This document shows, piece by piece, positions 13,826 through 15,712 of a stretch of 15,712 nucleotides of DNA. Where the stretch lies: the NCBI GenBank assembly GCA_913031515.1, contig CAJWET010000021.1:1-15712 (forward strand). The letters run 5' to 3'. Each line of letters opens with the position of its first letter. Position 1 is the stretch's first letter. Below the pieces are notes generated by a model, which was not told the origin of the DNA, made no database searches, and saw only the letters and a list, made by a program, of their open reading frames with translations. The position numbers and the translations under genes were made by a program. This DNA comes from an uncultured Acidimicrobiaceae bacterium. GTDB lineage: Bacteria > Actinomycetota > Acidimicrobiia > Acidimicrobiales > UBA8592.

Positions 13826-14443
13826 CTATTGTGGAAAGAGGTAGACGATAGTAAATATTACAATCCATACGACATCGACGAAGTGCCAATATAGACCAAT
13901 AATTTCAAGTTTCTCTTCCTGAGCAACAGTCAATTTACCTCGCATCGATTGGATATACATAGACATAAGCATCACTATGCCTACCGTGACGTGCACCCCA
14001 TGAAACCCTGTGAGTGTGAAGAAAGAAGTACCAAATAGATTGGTGGTATATCCCAGCCCTTCACGATAGAACACTGTGAATTCATAGACTTGACCGCCAA
14101 CGAAAACAGCTCCAAGAATAGCTGTGGTTAACAACCAGATTCTGCTCCTTCGAATATCATTTCGGCGAAGAGCCGTAATTGCTAGAACTACTGTGAGGGA
14201 ACTCATCAATAGCACGAACGAACTCACTGAGGTAAAGGGAATATCAAACATTTCTTCGGGACCGAGGTCATCCGGTCCAATCCGATCCTTATACAGCATG
14301 TAGGTGGAAATGAGGCCGCCAAAGAGCAAGCAGTCGGATCCAAGGAAGACCCACATTCCCAGCTTGTCGTTAGATACACCTAAGGTTGAAACATCACCGT
14401 CGCTATGATCATGTGATGTTTGAGCTGTTGCTGTCTCAGTCAA
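13826..14443 (-). CDS. coxC: cytochrome c oxidase subunit III
   Basis: The 205-residue subunit III of the heme-copper oxidase. Typical motifs are KLGMWVFLGSDCLLFGGLI in the first helix, TSVSSFVLLMSSLTVVLA, then TSFFTLTGFHGVHVTVGIVML with the conserved histidines, and the C-terminal GLYWHFVDVVWIVIFTIVYLFP. Five membrane segments are apparent. I choose the TTG at 14443: AGGAGG lies six bases upstream of it, and TTGACTGA overlaps the coxA stop by eight bases. Longer starts, up to an ATG at 14530, would lie wholly inside the coxA reading frame and add residues unlike the family. Expression is therefore probably coupled to coxA. Confidence 0.93.
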   Translation of the reverse strand: MTETATAQTSHDHSDGDVSTLGVSNDKLGMWVFLGSDCLLFGGLISTYMLYKDRIGPDDLGPEEMFDIPFTSVSSFVLLMSSLTVVLAITALRRNDIRRSRIWLLTTAILGAVFVGGQVYEFTVFYREGLGYTTNLFGTSFFTLTGFHGVHVTVGIVMLMSMYIQSMRGKLTVAQEEKLEIIGLYWHFVDVVWIVIFTIVYLFPQ

Positions 14444-15712
14444 CGGGCACCTCCTCTGGGGTATTCTCATGGCTTTCTTCGTCTGGGAGTTCACTTGAGG
14501 TCTCATGGTCGCCATCAGGATGGTGTCCATCTACGTTTGGATCGTCTACAGGTTCGAACACCCATCCAAATAGCCCACCAAGGATAAACAGGCCTCCGAC
14601 GACGCACAACCACAGGTTGTAGATAAGCCCATACCCGATGATAGGTAGTCCGGTGGCTGCAACGATGGGCCAATACGATGGAGATGGGAGATGCACATTG
14701 GTATTGCTTCCATCATGTGCCACTTCTTCAGCGGGTGCTCTTCTTACCACACGACCTGTTTCATCCTTCCCCCATTTTCTATGCCAAAATTCGTCTTGTC
14801 GTTCAACTTCGATTATTTCATCAAAGTTGTGTTCTGGGACAGGGGAAGCCGTCATCCATTCGAGCGATCGTGCATCCCAGGGGTCTGGCCCAGGAGCGGG
14901 AGTCTTGCCAGCTCGATACGCACGCCGACTAATGAAAACGTTTGCTATAAACATTGCTGTTGCGATCGCAATCATAAATGCACCGAAGGTCGTTATAAGA
15001 TTCCAAAAGTCGAATCCTTGGCCTTTCGAATAGGTTTGTATTCGACGACTCATGCCTTGCAATCCAAGAATATGCATCGGCCCAAATGTAAGGTTGAATC
15101 CTATAACCATGACCCAAAAACTCGATTTTCCGATCTTCTCAGATAAGAAGTATCCAAATACTTTCGGCCACCAGAAATAGAATCCACCGAAGAAACCAAG
15201 AATGATACCGCCAAAAATAACATAGTGGAAATGGGCAACGATGTAGTAAGTGTCTGTCTGTTGCGTATCAGCCGCAGCTAGTGAGTGAGTTACCCCAGAG
15301 AGGCCTCCTATCGTGAACATCGCAACGACTGACGTTGCATACAACATGGGAGTAGTAAAACGTATTCGTCCTCCCCACATGGTTGCAAGCCAATTCAAGA
15401 TCTTTACGCCAGTTGGAACTGCTATAAACATAGTTGAGACTGAAAAAGCAGCTACTGCAACCGGACCAATTCCCGAAGCGAACATATGGTGCGCCCATAC
15501 TCCCCAACCCATAAACCCAATAGCAATTCCGGAAAAAACCATGAAAGGGTAACCAAAGATGGGCTTTCTGCTAAAAGTTGGAATGATTTCAGAAACAATT
15601 CCGAAACTTGGAAGGATCAGGATGTAAACCTCTGGGTGACCGAATATCCAGAATAAATGCTGCCATAGTAGTGGGTCTGCGCCTTCTGCAACATTGAATA
15701 AATTCGCATCGA
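14436..15712 (-). CDS. coxA: cytochrome c oxidase subunit I, 5' end outside window
   Basis: Catalytic subunit of an aa3-type terminal oxidase; about 424 codons are inside the window and the N-terminal helices lie beyond the right edge. The first full codon in frame begins at 15710. Seen are FNVAEGADPLLWQHLFW, GHPEVYI (the His-Tyr pair at CuB), AHHMFASG (two further CuB ligands), and VAHFHYVIFGG (heme a3 and heme a ligands), so the active site is intact. After the 12-helix core, the C-terminus carries LEWMTASPVPEHNFDE, then HLPSPSYWPI and two extra hydrophobic segments (IVAATGLPIIGYGLIYNLWL, CVVGGLFILGGLFGWVF), ending in a long acidic, His-rich tail. The protein reduces oxygen to water and pumps protons at the end of the respiratory chain. 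Confidence 0.95.
   Translation of the reverse strand, partial: DANLFNVAEGADPLLWQHLFWIFGHPEVYILILPSFGIVSEIIPTFSRKPIFGYPFMVFSGIAIGFMGWGVWAHHMFASGIGPVAVAAFSVSTMFIAVPTGVKILNWLATMWGGRIRFTTPMLYATSVVAMFTIGGLSGVTHSLAAADTQQTDTYYIVAHFHYVIFGGIILGFFGGFYFWWPKVFGYFLSEKIGKSSFWVMVIGFNLTFGPMHILGLQGMSRRIQTYSKGQGFDFWNLITTFGAFMIAIATAMFIANVFISRRAYRAGKTPAPGPDPWDARSLEWMTASPVPEHNFDEIIEVERQDEFWHRKWGKDETGRVVRRAPAEEVAHDGSNTNVHLPSPSYWPIVAATGLPIIGYGLIYNLWLCVVGGLFILGGLFGWVFEPVDDPNVDGHHPDGDHETSSELPDEESHENTPEEVPVD

Noticed and set aside
1..15712. CRISPR arrays, insertion sequences, tRNA or rRNA genes, prophage
   Set aside because: No spaced direct repeats, transposase or integrase frames, tRNA cloverleaf with a CCA-type end, or rRNA sequence was recognised.

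Overview
The window reads as a chromosomal segment of an actinobacterium with a moderate, slightly AT-leaning composition. The strongest marker is a WhiB-family iron-sulfur regulator, a family confined to Actinobacteria and their phages. A DUF4031 protein, an oligoribonuclease, tandem crcB genes and a caa3-type oxidase cluster with CtaG fit. A low-GC, possibly aquatic Acidimicrobiia-like lineage is a guess. UGA is a normal stop here: orn, tlpA-like, ccdA-like, serS and coxA all end on it.

Layout. Bases 1-756 (minus, cut by the left edge) encode a GH3 beta-N-acetylhexosaminidase-like lipoprotein. It is divergent from a DUF4031 gene and an RsbW-like ATPase-fold gene (plus). dut (minus) meets that gene tail to tail and is divergent from orn and an MBL-fold hydrolase (plus). 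Bases 3764-4253 hold no ordinary gene. They look like a long regulatory leader (promoter, upstream ORF, antiterminator arm, intrinsic terminator) for a WhiB7-like regulator with an AT-hook. After a perfect 12-bp hairpin comes an overlapping operon: membrane-anchored TlpA-like thioredoxin, CcdA-like transporter, poly-gamma-glutamate hydrolase-like protein. A structured, gene-free stretch follows, then pdxH (minus). Next come two overlapping crcB fluoride-channel genes and a FrnE/DsbA-like oxidoreductase (plus). An acyl-CoA ligase (minus) is divergent from serS (plus). The window ends with a minus-strand oxidase cluster: coxA (cut by the right edge), coxC, a subunit IV gene and ctaG.

The most striking observation is at 8913-9542. 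The FrnE-like gene is full length only if an in-frame TGA at 8955-8957 is read through. That TGA sits exactly where the first cysteine of the family's CPWC active site belongs, so the motif becomes U-P-W-C. A small hairpin at 8973-8987, with G as the first loop base, fits bacterial SECIS rules. This is a probable selenoprotein. A simple ORF finder begins it at the internal ATG 9045 and loses the active site.

The second highlight is the WhiB7-like gene. Its leader has the parts expected for the translation-dependent attenuation known for mycobacterial whiB7. The rest is mainly core metabolism: dUTP and RNA turnover, PLP synthesis, serine tRNA charging, aerobic respiration and thiol-redox handling.
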